Origin: CAZDIO01 sp964505555
GTDB taxonomy: Bacteria > Bdellovibrionota_C > UBA2361 > SZUA-149 > CAZDIO01
DNA length: 19,972 bases
Assembly: GCA_964505555.1 (NCBI GenBank)
Contig: CAZDIO010000176.1
Location: 1 to 19,972, forward strand
Direction: 5' to 3'
Positions 1 through 8,083 of the stretch are shown here, piece by piece (positions within the stretch are counted from its first letter, which is position 1; each line of letters begins with the position of its first letter). A model generated the notes under the pieces. That model saw only the letters and a program-made list of their open reading frames with translations. It was not told where the DNA came from and ran no database searches. The position numbers were made by a program, and so were the translations under genes.

Positions 1-320
1 AGTATAAAAACTCGGAAGATTCCTCCCGATTGACCCCGACTGGACACACTCCCTTTCCCCTCCCTCCAGTCGGGGTCTCGGAGGAGTTTAATGTTTTCTA
101 ACTTACCTCCTTTTTCAATTCACAAACTTTTTGAATATTCCCCAATATTTATCCCCCCATAACCTTCTTACCAAAAAAGGTTCCACATACTTTTTTGAAA
201 CTACAAACACCATTACCAAACGCTTAACAATTAACAGTTATCGAGTAAAAGCAACGAATGGTTTCGCTTCATTTAACACAAGATTTAGTGATTTTTTTTA
301 GAGAGGGTCTCTTGAAGATA
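1..320. other. Gene-free left edge with one strong GC hairpin
   Basis: I see no credible gene here. A short reading frame on the plus strand (258-479) mostly overlaps the kinase gene antisense and has no family resemblance. The notable element is a perfect 13-bp inverted repeat, 32-44 (GACCCCGACTGGA) pairing with 65-77, with a 20-nt pyrimidine-rich loop. Flanking CCTCC and GGAGG could extend the stem. The rest, about 90-320, is AT-rich with no obvious promoter. The hairpin lies about 245 nt past the stop of the minus-strand kinase gene. It could be a distant terminator, the terminator of a gene entering from the left, or a dispersed repeat. Confidence 0.5.
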
Positions 321-2861
321 CTAATTCAACGTAAAGAAAAACGTTGCACCCTTTCCAAGCTCCGCCTCCGCCCATACCCGCCCCCCATGACGATGAACAA
401 TCCGCTGAACGGTGGCAAGACCAATTCCAATACCGGGAAACTCTTCTGTAGAGTGAAGCCGTTGAAAAACAGAAAATAACTTCGAGGCATACTGCATTTC
501 AAAACCAGCACCATTATCTTTTACATAATAAACTATTTTATCTCCTTGCTTTGTTGATCCACACTCGATCTGTGCCTGACGCTGATGAGTCGTAAATTTC
601 CAGGCGTTACTAAGGAGATTGGTAAGCACAACAGAGAGAAGTTGCCGATCCCCATCTGCCACCATCTTATCTGCAATAATAACCGAAACCTCCCGCTTAG
701 GATCGATATTTTTTAAGTCAGCAATAATTCCACTTGCCAGTTGGGTGAGATCGGTGCTTTCAAAGATCATCTCTTTTCGACTTAGTCTGGAGAGATCAAG
801 CAAGCTATCAATCAAAAGCGCCATTTTTTCTGACGATTTTACGATCCGATTGAGATAGTGCTTACACGAATCATCCAGCAACGCTCCGGCATCTTCCAAA
901 AGAGCTTCACTATTTCCAATAATGCTTCTTAACGGCGCCTTGAGATCGTGAGAAACAGAATAGCTAAATGCTTCTAGCTCCTTATTTTTTGACGCCACTT
1001 CATCCATCGTAGTTTTAAGCAACGAAAAAATCTTTACTCTTGCAAGAAGCTCTTCGTGTGAAAATGGCTTCATTAAATAATCTTGCGCTCCTTCACGAAG
1101 GAGCTTTAACCGAAGCTCATCATCAGCTTTTGCACTAAGAAGTATGATTGGAATATTTTTTAGCTGTGGTATTTTTCGAACCTCATAAACAAGTTGATCT
1201 CCACTCATTACCGGCATCATCACATCTGTCAAAATAACATCTGGATTCTCTGCGATTGCTAGTCCAAGCCCAGTCCTTCCATCAAGTGCCCTGAGCACAG
1301 AGAATTCTTCTGATAAGATCTCCACAATAAACCGCCCCATCTCGGGATTATCTTCAACAACGAGAACAAGGGGCTTGTTTCCAGATCGTTGCGAGGAAGG
1401 GTCAACTTCAGAAAGTTTTAATTCCTCAACTATCGGTTCAATTATCTCTTCAGAAGTACTTGGTGCGCGTTTTTCTTCTTTTGTCACAGGAATGCCAAGG
1501 GGGGCTTTCAACGGCAGAAAAACACAGAACTTTGCTCCTCCCTCCTCTCCTTGATGAACCTCAACCTTCCCCTGATGAAGAAGGGTAAACTCCTTTACAA
1601 TCGCAAGCCCCAAACCGGTCCCACTAAATGTTCGAATAGCGCTCTCTTCAACCTGATAGAACCGTTCAAAAATCATATCTCGATGTTGTGGTGCGATCCC
1701 TGGACCACTATCTGAAACTTCCAGTATGACATGCTGTTTTTTACTTTCTGTAACCGATTCTTCAAGATGCAACGCACATCGCACCATTCCACCACTTGGG
1801 GTAAATTTAAAAGCATTTGAAAGTAAATTCATCAGCACCTGCTGAATTTTTTCTGGATCCACCTCGGCAAGAATCTGATCAGGAGCATCAATAAAGAAAC
1901 GACATTGGCGATCTTCTGCGAGGGTTTGAAAATTAGAAGCTACCTGTCGAACAAGAAGCGCAAGATCGATCTCACGGTATTGAAGCACCATTCCACCAGC
2001 ATCAAGTTTTGCGATATCAAGTAAGTTATTGACATGCTTCAATAAGGTTTTTGCGTTCCTCTCAACCCCTTTAAGTTCCTTTAAAATCTCTCTTGGAGCG
2101 TTACTATTGGAAAGCAATTTCCCCACCGGACCAAGAATAAGCGCCAACGGAGTGCGAAGCTCATGACTTATGTTTGCAAAAAATTTAGCTTTTAACTGAT
2201 CGAGTCGTTGAAGCTTTTCATAGAGGCTCTGAAGCTCTTCTTCTCGTTTTATAAGCGACTCATTGGCTCTTCGTAATCTATCGTTAACCTCTTGTATCTC
2301 CTGCGCACGAGAATACACCTCTCCTTCCATCTGCTGAGCCCGTTCTTTCATGACTTCAGCATATTGTAACTGCTCTGTTTCCTGTTTTTTTAAATGAATA
2401 AACTCGGTGACATCCTCAACACGGTGAATAATGTACCTAACCTCATTATTTTCTCCAAAGACTGGTGAATTGACTGGACTCCAAAAGCGCTCCTCAAACC
2501 CACCCCCTTCGGACTCAGGGCGTCGAATGTCGTATTTTTGTACTGCCATCGTATCAGGGTGCCGTTCCTGAAGAACCCTTTCAAGAGAAGCTCGCAAATT
2601 TTTAGTTCCCGTCGCTTTAGAATCTTCCGGATTGTCAGGAAAAATCTCAAAGAGTCCACGGCCAGTAATATCTTTTCTATTCGTAAGCGTCGCCTTCAAA
2701 TACGCATCGCTTGCGTTAACGATCTGAAACTCCGGAGTCACTATTAAATAGAGACCAGGAGAGGATTCAAAAAGAATTTTATAATCTGGTTCGAACACTG
2801 TGCAGATTGTATTACACAATTCTTCGTAAATCGGTAAGTCCGAACAAGGGCTGATAAACAT
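321..2861 (-). CDS. PAS-HK-REC-HK double hybrid sensor histidine kinase
   Basis: An 846-residue cytosolic sensor kinase with no membrane segment. Domains in order: PAS about 25-155; coiled coil about 155-225; first HisKA with phospho-acceptor His233 (ISHELRTP); first HATPase with N345/N349, D384 (DSGPGIA) and GTGLGLA 414-420; receiver about 497-612 with Asp546 (TDVMMP) and Lys598 (MKPF); second HisKA with His638 (SVSHDLKAPL); second HATPase with N752, D782 (DNGAGF) and GIGIGLA 810-816. All key catalytic residues are present in both cores. The start is ATG with only a weak GAAGAA upstream. It lies 67-72 nt after the Ser/Thr kinase gene on the same strand and is probably the last gene of that operon. 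Having two complete kinase cores around one receiver suggests an internal phosphorelay or integration of two inputs (inference). The signal sensed by the PAS domain cannot be read from sequence. Confidence 0.95.
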   Translation of the reverse strand: MFISPCSDLPIYEELCNTICTVFEPDYKILFESSPGLYLIVTPEFQIVNASDAYLKATLTNRKDITGRGLFEIFPDNPEDSKATGTKNLRASLERVLQERHPDTMAVQKYDIRRPESEGGGFEERFWSPVNSPVFGENNEVRYIIHRVEDVTEFIHLKKQETEQLQYAEVMKERAQQMEGEVYSRAQEIQEVNDRLRRANESLIKREEELQSLYEKLQRLDQLKAKFFANISHELRTPLALILGPVGKLLSNSNAPREILKELKGVERNAKTLLKHVNNLLDIAKLDAGGMVLQYREIDLALLVRQVASNFQTLAEDRQCRFFIDAPDQILAEVDPEKIQQVLMNLLSNAFKFTPSGGMVRCALHLEESVTESKKQHVILEVSDSGPGIAPQHRDMIFERFYQVEESAIRTFSGTGLGLAIVKEFTLLHQGKVEVHQGEEGGAKFCVFLPLKAPLGIPVTKEEKRAPSTSEEIIEPIVEELKLSEVDPSSQRSGNKPLVLVVEDNPEMGRFIVEILSEEFSVLRALDGRTGLGLAIAENPDVILTDVMMPVMSGDQLVYEVRKIPQLKNIPIILLSAKADDELRLKLLREGAQDYLMKPFSHEELLARVKIFSLLKTTMDEVASKNKELEAFSYSVSHDLKAPLRSIIGNSEALLEDAGALLDDSCKHYLNRIVKSSEKMALLIDSLLDLSRLSRKEMIFESTDLTQLASGIIADLKNIDPKREVSVIIADKMVADGDRQLLSVVLTNLLSNAWKFTTHQRQAQIECGSTKQGDKIVYYVKDNGAGFEMQYASKLFSVFQRLHSTEEFPGIGIGLATVQRIVHRHGGRVWAEAELGKGATFFFTLN

Positions 2862-2928
2862 TTCTTCGATATTGAAAGGAAAACACTTACGGATCTGCGT
2901 ACGTAAAAACCTGATATCCTCTGGTTGG

Positions 2929-4212
2929 TTATTTCTTTTCCTTATCTACTACAGAAAGAAAATGGCGCCGATCTTCTTCACGTCGAATGTACTTAGAGAG
3001 AAGCTCATATAACTCCTCCTTTGTTGTAGCCACTCCAGAGATTTTTTTTACAAGATGTAAAGCAAGCGGCCCGATTAAGTGTGCCAGTTCAGCTTGCACC
3101 GTTTGCAAAAAGTCAGCCTCCCAATTCGTAGAAGATGGCGCTCGGTGTGAAAGCACCGGAGCGTTCGGGGTTATCTGTCTCATCGTTTGTAAAAACTTAT
3201 CGCGATCGGAGCTAACTTTTATCTGTCCCGCTGCAAGCATACAAAGCTCATTCAAAGAGAACGCTTTTTTTGAAAGTTTTCCGATAACTATTTTAGCAAT
3301 TGGCCCTAAGAAATTTGCAAGCTCACATTCAATTCGCTTTAGTTCCTCCTCACTAAAGCGTTGGCTCCCAACGATTTTTCCTTCCTTTGCAAGAATAAGC
3401 GCTTTTTTGAACTCTTCAGCACTCTGGAATCGATCCTCGGGGTTTTTTGCAAGTGCTTTTTCAACCGCAGCATCAAAGGGCTTTAGCTGCTCCCGACAGA
3501 TCTCTGAAGGGAGCTCCGGGGTTTTATTAAGAACCTGATAGATAATCGCCGTGAGCGAGTCTCCAGCAAATGGTCTTACTCCGGTAAGTAACTCATAGAG
3601 AATAACCCCCACCGAAAAAAGATCTGACCTTCCATCAGCAACCTCTCCCACTGCTTGCTCTGGCGAGACATACTGCGGGGTACCAAGAAACATCCCTACC
3701 TGCGTTTTCTGCGTAACATCCACCCGCGCAATTCCAAAATCGGAGATCTTTAACGCACCGGTTTTTAATTCAATCACATTGGCTGGTTTGATATCGCGGT
3801 GCACAACTCCCCGCGAGTGCGCATGGGAGAGCCCATCGAGGATCTGAAAAATTATCCGTAATACTTCATCTCCATCAAGAGGAAGTCGATTTTCAATAGA
3901 ATCTTTTAATTCCTGCCCCTCAACGTATTCAAGAGCAATAAATGATGTCCCTTCTAACGTATCAAAATCATAGACAGTAACAATATTAGGGTGAGAAAGC
4001 TTTGCTGCTGCTTTTGCTTCCCGTTCCAATCGACTCAGCAGATCCTCCCCAGTCTGCGAGAGAAGATCGGCGCGGATAGTTTTTAAAGCCACTAACCGAT
4101 CAAGCTTTTGATCTCGAGCCTTGTAGACGGTTCCCATCCCCCCCTGCCCAAGGACATCGAGGATCTCGTATTTTCCTAATTTTTTAAACGGAAGAGAATT
4201 ATTTATTTTCAT
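2929..4212 (-). CDS. Soluble Ser/Thr protein kinase with tandem C-terminal repeat
   Basis: A Hanks-type protein kinase of 427 residues if started at ATG 4212. The in-frame TTG at 4218 is an alternative that adds two residues. Visible kinase motifs, in ATG numbering: glycine-rich loop GQGGMGTVYKA near 22-32, catalytic Lys44 (VALK), HRDIKPAN 138-145, DFG 158-160 and APE-like SPE 183-185. There is no membrane segment and no PASTA or other extracellular domain. After the kinase domain two segments, about 290-343 and 365-420, repeat one pattern: an amphipathic stretch with LGPIAK or IGPLAL, then LNEL or KEEL, then a basic RDKFL or RRHFL end. This looks like a duplicated helical module, known to me only as a region seen at the C-terminus of some bacterial Ser/Thr kinases. 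The gene overlaps the preceding heme-sensor gene by 14 bp, which points to translational coupling and a shared signal. Confidence 0.95.
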   Translation of the reverse strand: MKINNSLPFKKLGKYEILDVLGQGGMGTVYKARDQKLDRLVALKTIRADLLSQTGEDLLSRLEREAKAAAKLSHPNIVTVYDFDTLEGTSFIALEYVEGQELKDSIENRLPLDGDEVLRIIFQILDGLSHAHSRGVVHRDIKPANVIELKTGALKISDFGIARVDVTQKTQVGMFLGTPQYVSPEQAVGEVADGRSDLFSVGVILYELLTGVRPFAGDSLTAIIYQVLNKTPELPSEICREQLKPFDAAVEKALAKNPEDRFQSAEEFKKALILAKEGKIVGSQRFSEEELKRIECELANFLGPIAKIVIGKLSKKAFSLNELCMLAAGQIKVSSDRDKFLQTMRQITPNAPVLSHRAPSSTNWEADFLQTVQAELAHLIGPLALHLVKKISGVATTKEELYELLSKYIRREEDRRHFLSVVDKEKK

Positions 4213-5086
4213 CCTCAAGTAAGGAGAGTGCGTTTTCTAAACTTCTTCGCATACGGTTAAATGATGTGGCAAGAATACCAACCTCGTCGTTGCTTTTTGC
4301 ATTAAACTCAGGGGCACTCATGTTGCCCTTACTTACTTCATCAGCGATTTTTGACATCGCCACAATCGGTTTCACAACGATATGACGCAACAACATGTTA
4401 AGCACAATCATAATAATCACAAATATTCCAGTAAGCGCCCCCATCACCGCCTTAAAGGTGCGATCTGCTTTTTTTATCGGCACTGACATCGGCACAGAAA
4501 CGATCTGTGCGGCAACCACCTCATCTAACTTCCATCCAAACCCGTTATCAAGTCCGTACTTCTTGAGTAAGGGACGGGGCGCTTCAGAAAAAGTGTTGTG
4601 ACAGGTGAGGCATCCTGCATCTTTTATCTTGATTGGGCGACTGAGATAGAGAGAAGGTCCGGAAGGAGTTTCTCTCTCCCCTATGAAACGCTCTAGTTTG
4701 GCATCACTGCGAAACTGCTGAATAATATCTGACTCCCAATCAACAGCGCGATTGATTGGATTGGTTGGATTGAGCGCAGCTTCTTTGTAATAGAACTCCC
4801 GATAAGGATCCTGATTTCGTAACGCGTTAAAATTCTGCGTAGCGGCATACGCAGGAACGCTCTGTGGAAGGAACTCAGTTTTTAGTTGCTCTGATAGAAG
4901 TGGCTTAATTTCTTCAACGGTATAATGTCGAATTGCTTGCGCTGCACCCATCATGATATCAGCCTGCGCAATTACCTCTTCTCGTGCGTTTTTATGAAGC
5001 GTTTCATATGTAAAAAAACCGGTCGCACTAACCCCAAGGAGAAACACCACAACTAATGCAATATTAAACTTCGCAAAGAGACGCAT
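4199..5086 (-). CDS. Membrane heme sensor: Tll0287-like (DUF3365) domain plus HAMP
   Basis: A 295-residue sensor without an output domain. It has an N-terminal membrane anchor about 7-27, a periplasmic domain about 28-210 with a single c-type heme site CLTCH at 159-163, a second membrane helix about 213-235, and a cytoplasmic HAMP domain about 232-287 that ends the protein. This layout fits the DUF3365/Tll0287-like family, in which a covalent heme lies in a PAS-like fold and is suggested to sense redox state or a small ligand. The start is ATG at 5086 with AGAAGGG about 10 nt upstream. It is the first gene of a minus-strand operon with the Ser/Thr kinase and the double histidine kinase. Since it has no kinase or methyl-accepting region, it presumably passes its state to one of those partners (inference). 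Heme attachment needs a cytochrome c maturation system, not visible here. Confidence 0.88.
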   Translation of the reverse strand: MRLFAKFNIALVVVFLLGVSATGFFTYETLHKNAREEVIAQADIMMGAAQAIRHYTVEEIKPLLSEQLKTEFLPQSVPAYAATQNFNALRNQDPYREFYYKEAALNPTNPINRAVDWESDIIQQFRSDAKLERFIGERETPSGPSLYLSRPIKIKDAGCLTCHNTFSEAPRPLLKKYGLDNGFGWKLDEVVAAQIVSVPMSVPIKKADRTFKAVMGALTGIFVIIMIVLNMLLRHIVVKPIVAMSKIADEVSKGNMSAPEFNAKSNDEVGILATSFNRMRRSLENALSLLEDENK

Positions 5087-5228
5087 TCGTCTGACCCTTC
5101 TAGTTTTTCCGCGCTCGCCCTATAGATTCACTGTGGATGCACTTCTCCTCTTCTATCCTTCCTTGGTGTGGTATTCAAGGAGGTATTCGCCGATTACACC
5201 GAAAACAGTAAAAAACCTCTCTTCTCAC

Positions 5229-6101
5229 CTATGAATCATTGGTAATCAACAACTCTGTTATCTTACCCCGACGGTTACCTTTTGAGTTAACGGCCCTTGC
5301 GGCATACACGGTGTGAACTTTAAATCTCTTTTCATACAACTCCCTAATAAAGGGCACATCGGAATTTGAAACCATGATATGCACTCCTTTTTTATCTAAT
5401 TTCAAAACGAGATCGCGAAGCTGTTGTTGATCGATCTTTGAAAAACCATTCATGCTATAATTTGTAAAATGTGATGTTTCATTTAACGGAGCATACGGCG
5501 GATCGAAATAAACGAAATCTCCCGCCTCAACCAGATCTTCAACAACAAAGAAAGGGCTTACGAAGAGTTCTACCCCCTGTAACGCTTTGTTACATGCGTG
5601 GAGGTTTTCATAATCAACAAGGGTCGGATTTGTATAACGACCAAAGGGAACATTAAAATGTCCTTTTGAATTTACGCGATATAATCCGTTAAAGCAGCTC
5701 TTATTAAGAAATATCAACCGCGCAGCGCGCTGAATGGAGCTCCATTTTTGATAAGAGCGTAGGCGATCAACGTTTCTAATTTTATAAAAATACTCTTTAT
5801 CATATCGATGCTTTTGAAGTTCTTCGATAAGATCATCGAGATGATCTCGAACAACGATGTAGGCATTAATCAATTCAGCGTTGATATCAATGAGCACTGC
5901 CTTTTTAGGGCGCTCTCGAAAAAAAACCGCACCCCCTCCTACAAACGGCTCAAAGTAGGTCCCATAGTTTTTTGGCATTTTGTTCTTAATCTCTAAAAGG
6001 AGTTGAGACTTTCCTCCAACCCATTTTAGAAATGGACGTGCAGGCTCGCACCCACCTTTAAAATCTGCGTTTGCTTCCTCTCTAACTTGAAGTGTGGCCA
6101 T
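5229..6101 (-). CDS. dam: DNA adenine methyltransferase (Dam family, D12 class)
   Basis: A 290-residue N6-adenine DNA methyltransferase of the alpha (Dam/M.EcoRV/M.DpnII) group. Visible motifs: FLKWVGGKSQLL at 24-35 and EPFVGGGAVFF 51-61 (SAM binding), FNGLYRVN 137-144, VPFG 151-154, and catalytic DPPY 200-203. The length and motif order match Dam, so GATC is the likely target, though specificity cannot be proved by eye. No restriction endonuclease or specificity gene lies beside it, so it looks like a solitary methyltransferase acting in replication, mismatch repair or gene control rather than half of a restriction system. It begins with ATG at 6101 without a clear Shine-Dalgarno. It is followed by the heme-sensor operon after about 140 nt, and is divergent from the small membrane protein gene at 6489. 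Confidence 0.95.
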   Translation of the reverse strand: MATLQVREEANADFKGGCEPARPFLKWVGGKSQLLLEIKNKMPKNYGTYFEPFVGGGAVFFRERPKKAVLIDINAELINAYIVVRDHLDDLIEELQKHRYDKEYFYKIRNVDRLRSYQKWSSIQRAARLIFLNKSCFNGLYRVNSKGHFNVPFGRYTNPTLVDYENLHACNKALQGVELFVSPFFVVEDLVEAGDFVYFDPPYAPLNETSHFTNYSMNGFSKIDQQQLRDLVLKLDKKGVHIMVSNSDVPFIRELYEKRFKVHTVYAARAVNSKGNRRGKITELLITNDS

Positions 6102-6199
6102 ACGAATATGAATTTATCTGCAGCGCTTTGAATTCTTCAGTATCAGAAATGGAAGATTAAATGAACTAGAAAACCTAAAGTGCTTATAAATAGCTCGCC

Positions 6200-6228
6200 T
6201 TGACTCAATCTTGAACTGCTCGTATATT
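6200..6228 (+). promoter_or_regulatory. Sigma70-type promoter for the 6489 gene
   Basis: The -35 box is TTGACT (6200-6205), followed by a 17-bp spacer and -10 box TATATT (6223-6228). Each box is one mismatch from consensus and the spacing is ideal. Transcription should start near 6235, just before the boxA-like motif. Confidence 0.7.
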
Positions 6229-6403
6229 CCACTCAATTCAACAGCTCTTTAAATTTTTTTCTTTAGTAGTCTTCCTAATCAACGTTACTTATTTGATCTG
6301 TTTAACAGCTTGACCAAGTTACGGGTAGAGTGAGCGTAAAAAGGTTTCCTTTAAGGTTACAGGCTTCTATCCGCTCCTTCCTTGAAAAGCTTACGGGTGA
6401 GTC

Positions 6404-6446
6404 AACACAGTGTAGGCTCCATTTCTAATGGAATCTGCACTGTGTT
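6404..6446 (+). promoter_or_regulatory. 20-bp leader hairpin upstream of the membrane protein gene
   Basis: Left arm 6404-6423 pairs with right arm 6427-6446 around a 3-nt TCT loop: 17 Watson-Crick pairs, two G-U pairs (6413/6437 and 6416/6434) and one C-A mismatch (6417/6433). The G-U pairs keep the stem in RNA although the DNA repeat is imperfect, which hints at a functional RNA. It is not followed by a U tract, so it is not a standard intrinsic terminator. It ends 26 nt before the Shine-Dalgarno and could affect mRNA stability or translation. Confidence 0.6.
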
Positions 6447-6488
6447 TGTTACAGATCCCTACACTTCTGTTCAAAGGAGGAACGTTCG

Positions 6489-6890
6489 ATGTGGAATGCA
6501 ATGGCGGTACCCGGTGTGGTGTATGCGTTGGGCTGGATCGTGGCGACGGTGATTTTTTCCAAAGTATTCGACAATTGGCGACGAACAGCTGTTTTTTTGC
6601 TAATCGCCATTACCCTCGTAGTCGCTGAGATCTGTATACTCTATCAGCTAGCCGATTACTCCGTGTGGTGGTCGATCGGGGGTTTTATCGTTGCGGTTGT
6701 TGTCATGATCCTCTCCCTTTCGTCAGGTGAAGACGACGAGGACAACGATGGTGACGGGTACGGAGAGCCCGAATTCTTACAAGATGACAAGATTGTGCTT
6801 TGGAAAACTGGACTTGGAGCAAGCGTGCTCTGGATCATCGGTTTTGCAATTCAATTTCTTGTTCGTCTTGTAGGATACTTCGCAACGTAA
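6489..6890 (+). CDS. Small four-helix membrane protein with acidic loop, unknown function
   Basis: I do not recognise a family. The 133-residue product has four likely membrane helices, about 5-24, 32-52, 58-78 and 106-130. Between helices three and four is a strongly acidic loop (about 80-103) containing GEDDEDNDGDGYGEPE. The acidic, Gly/Asn-containing run could bind divalent cations, but no EF-hand spacing is clear. The start is well supported by AAAGGAGG eight bases before ATG. The gene stands alone on the plus strand with its own promoter and a long structured leader, and a hairpin follows 41 nt after the stop. It may be an inner-membrane protein made under specific conditions; nothing in the neighbours gives a partner. 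Confidence 0.85.
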   Translation: MWNAMAVPGVVYALGWIVATVIFSKVFDNWRRTAVFLLIAITLVVAEICILYQLADYSVWWSIGGFIVAVVVMILSLSSGEDDEDNDGDGYGEPEFLQDDKIVLWKTGLGASVLWIIGFAIQFLVRLVGYFAT

Positions 6891-6931
6891 TCAAACCGTT
6901 GAAAGAAAACTCTCTCGCGAATGTTATCGCC

Positions 6932-6967
6932 CAGCCGGGCGCTGAGACGCTCACTCTAGCCCGGCTG
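6932..6967. terminator. Hairpin between convergent genes, probable terminator
   Basis: A perfect 9-bp GC-rich stem, CAGCCGGGC (6932-6940) with its complement at 6959-6967. An inner TGAG/CTCA stem (6943-6946/6950-6953) sits inside the loop. On the plus strand AATTTATAG follows, a weak U-tract. It lies 41 nt past the membrane protein stop and about 40 nt past the methyltransferase stop on the other strand, so it may serve both converging genes. Confidence 0.6.
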
Positions 6968-7007
6968 AATTTATAGAAGATGAATTACAGAGACGTGCTT
7001 TCTTCCC

Positions 7008-7928
7008 TTACCTCACACGCAACCAAAAAGAACATCCATGAGTCTGAACCCCTTGCATCTTCGGATCGTTCCAGAGAGGGGAAAGAATGCTCTTTAGTTC
7101 ATCGTCATGGCTAATAAAATAATTTGGAAGAACGATTTCAAACTTCGAACCTTCAGCCAAAAGATACGCCGCAAGGAGGTACTGCTCGGAGTAATACCGC
7201 TCCCGGTAGCAATCTGGATAATCATACGGCAAGCAGATATCGTGAAATTGCACTAAAACTCCTGGCTTCAGCGTCGGGAGAACCTCGATCAGTAAGACAT
7301 TCGCATCTGAATTTGTAAAAACACAATGCGAACAATCGACAAACAAAATGTCTCCTGCCTCTAATTGTTGAAATATACTAAGATCCACATTTTCAACACC
7401 GGTTCGAATGACTTGATTACAGAGCCTATCAATTGATGCGCGTGGATTTGGATCAATCGAGGTAATCGTCGTTGGCAAAGCATGATCTTGAATAGCGCGT
7501 CGAGCAAACTTCGTACTGTTTCCAGACCCCACCTCAAAATATCTCTTTGGGCGAGTGGTTGCCAAAAAGGAATACAGAGTAACCGTATCTAATCCTGGAA
7601 TCCAATCATTGATCCAAGTTGGATCAAGAGACTCTGCTGCATCTTGAATAATTTGGTTAACGGTTTGAGCAATTTGTGGCGAGAGGCGATTTTCTCGAAC
7701 CATCTGCTCTAAGTTTTCAAACTTAAGTCCCGTTTCTTGATAGATCTTTTGACCGACCTGAATAGCGGTCGGGATCGCTACAGCAAACTGCTTGTATTCA
7801 AGAAAGTTCCTAAGAAGATTTTTGTAGCTCTCTCTTCGTTGATTAATAATATCATACAGCTGAGCGTGTGGGTTTCCTGGCCAATATCGACCCTTGGGCT
7901 CTACAGGATAATCTATTTCAATAATCAT
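7008..7928 (-). CDS. Class I SAM-dependent methyltransferase, substrate unknown
   Basis: A 306-residue protein with a Rossmann-type methyltransferase core at about 125-235. Motif I is YFEVGSGNSTKF (130-141), an acidic residue after strand two is in SIDPNP (157-162), FVDCSH lies at 196-201 and QFHDICLP at 227-234. This matches the Methyltransf_24 style of enzyme often annotated simply as class I methyltransferase. The first 120 residues are a helical extension with YDIINQRRESY, and a C-terminal part ends in FWLRVR. There is no signal peptide or membrane helix. The ATG at 7928 has only a weak purine-rich AAGAGAAG upstream. It is a single gene converging with the membrane protein gene. The acceptor could be a small molecule, glycan or lipid; the sequence does not say. 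Confidence 0.82.
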   Translation of the reverse strand: MIIEIDYPVEPKGRYWPGNPHAQLYDIINQRRESYKNLLRNFLEYKQFAVAIPTAIQVGQKIYQETGLKFENLEQMVRENRLSPQIAQTVNQIIQDAAESLDPTWINDWIPGLDTVTLYSFLATTRPKRYFEVGSGNSTKFARRAIQDHALPTTITSIDPNPRASIDRLCNQVIRTGVENVDLSIFQQLEAGDILFVDCSHCVFTNSDANVLLIEVLPTLKPGVLVQFHDICLPYDYPDCYRERYYSEQYLLAAYLLAEGSKFEIVLPNYFISHDDELKSILSPLWNDPKMQGVQTHGCSFWLRVR

Positions 7929-8083
7929 AAGAAAAAACGCTTCTCTTTTTGTGGTATCATTTCTAATATCAGGTGTTTTTTTGATGCAGAAAAGTGAAGT
8001 AAAGATTCGTTAGAAATTACCTAGAATAAGAATAATTACAGGGCGTTAAGATGCACAGCCTCAAACAAAACGATGCTCCATTC

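Larger units (their letters stand above)
6102..6488. other. Divergent spacer and long structured leader of the 6489 gene
   Basis: This spacer separates dam (minus) from the membrane protein gene (plus). On the plus strand it carries a good promoter at 6200-6228, a boxA-like sequence GCTCTTTAAA at 6244-6253 followed by a run of T, two copies of TTACGGGT (6319-6326 and 6391-6398), a 20-bp hairpin at 6404-6446 and a strong ribosome binding site AAAGGAGG at 6473-6480, eight bases before ATG 6489. The transcribed leader would be about 250 nt. No peptide frame in it looked convincing. The dam promoter must lie between about 6110 and 6200 but I could not identify it. Confidence 0.6.
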
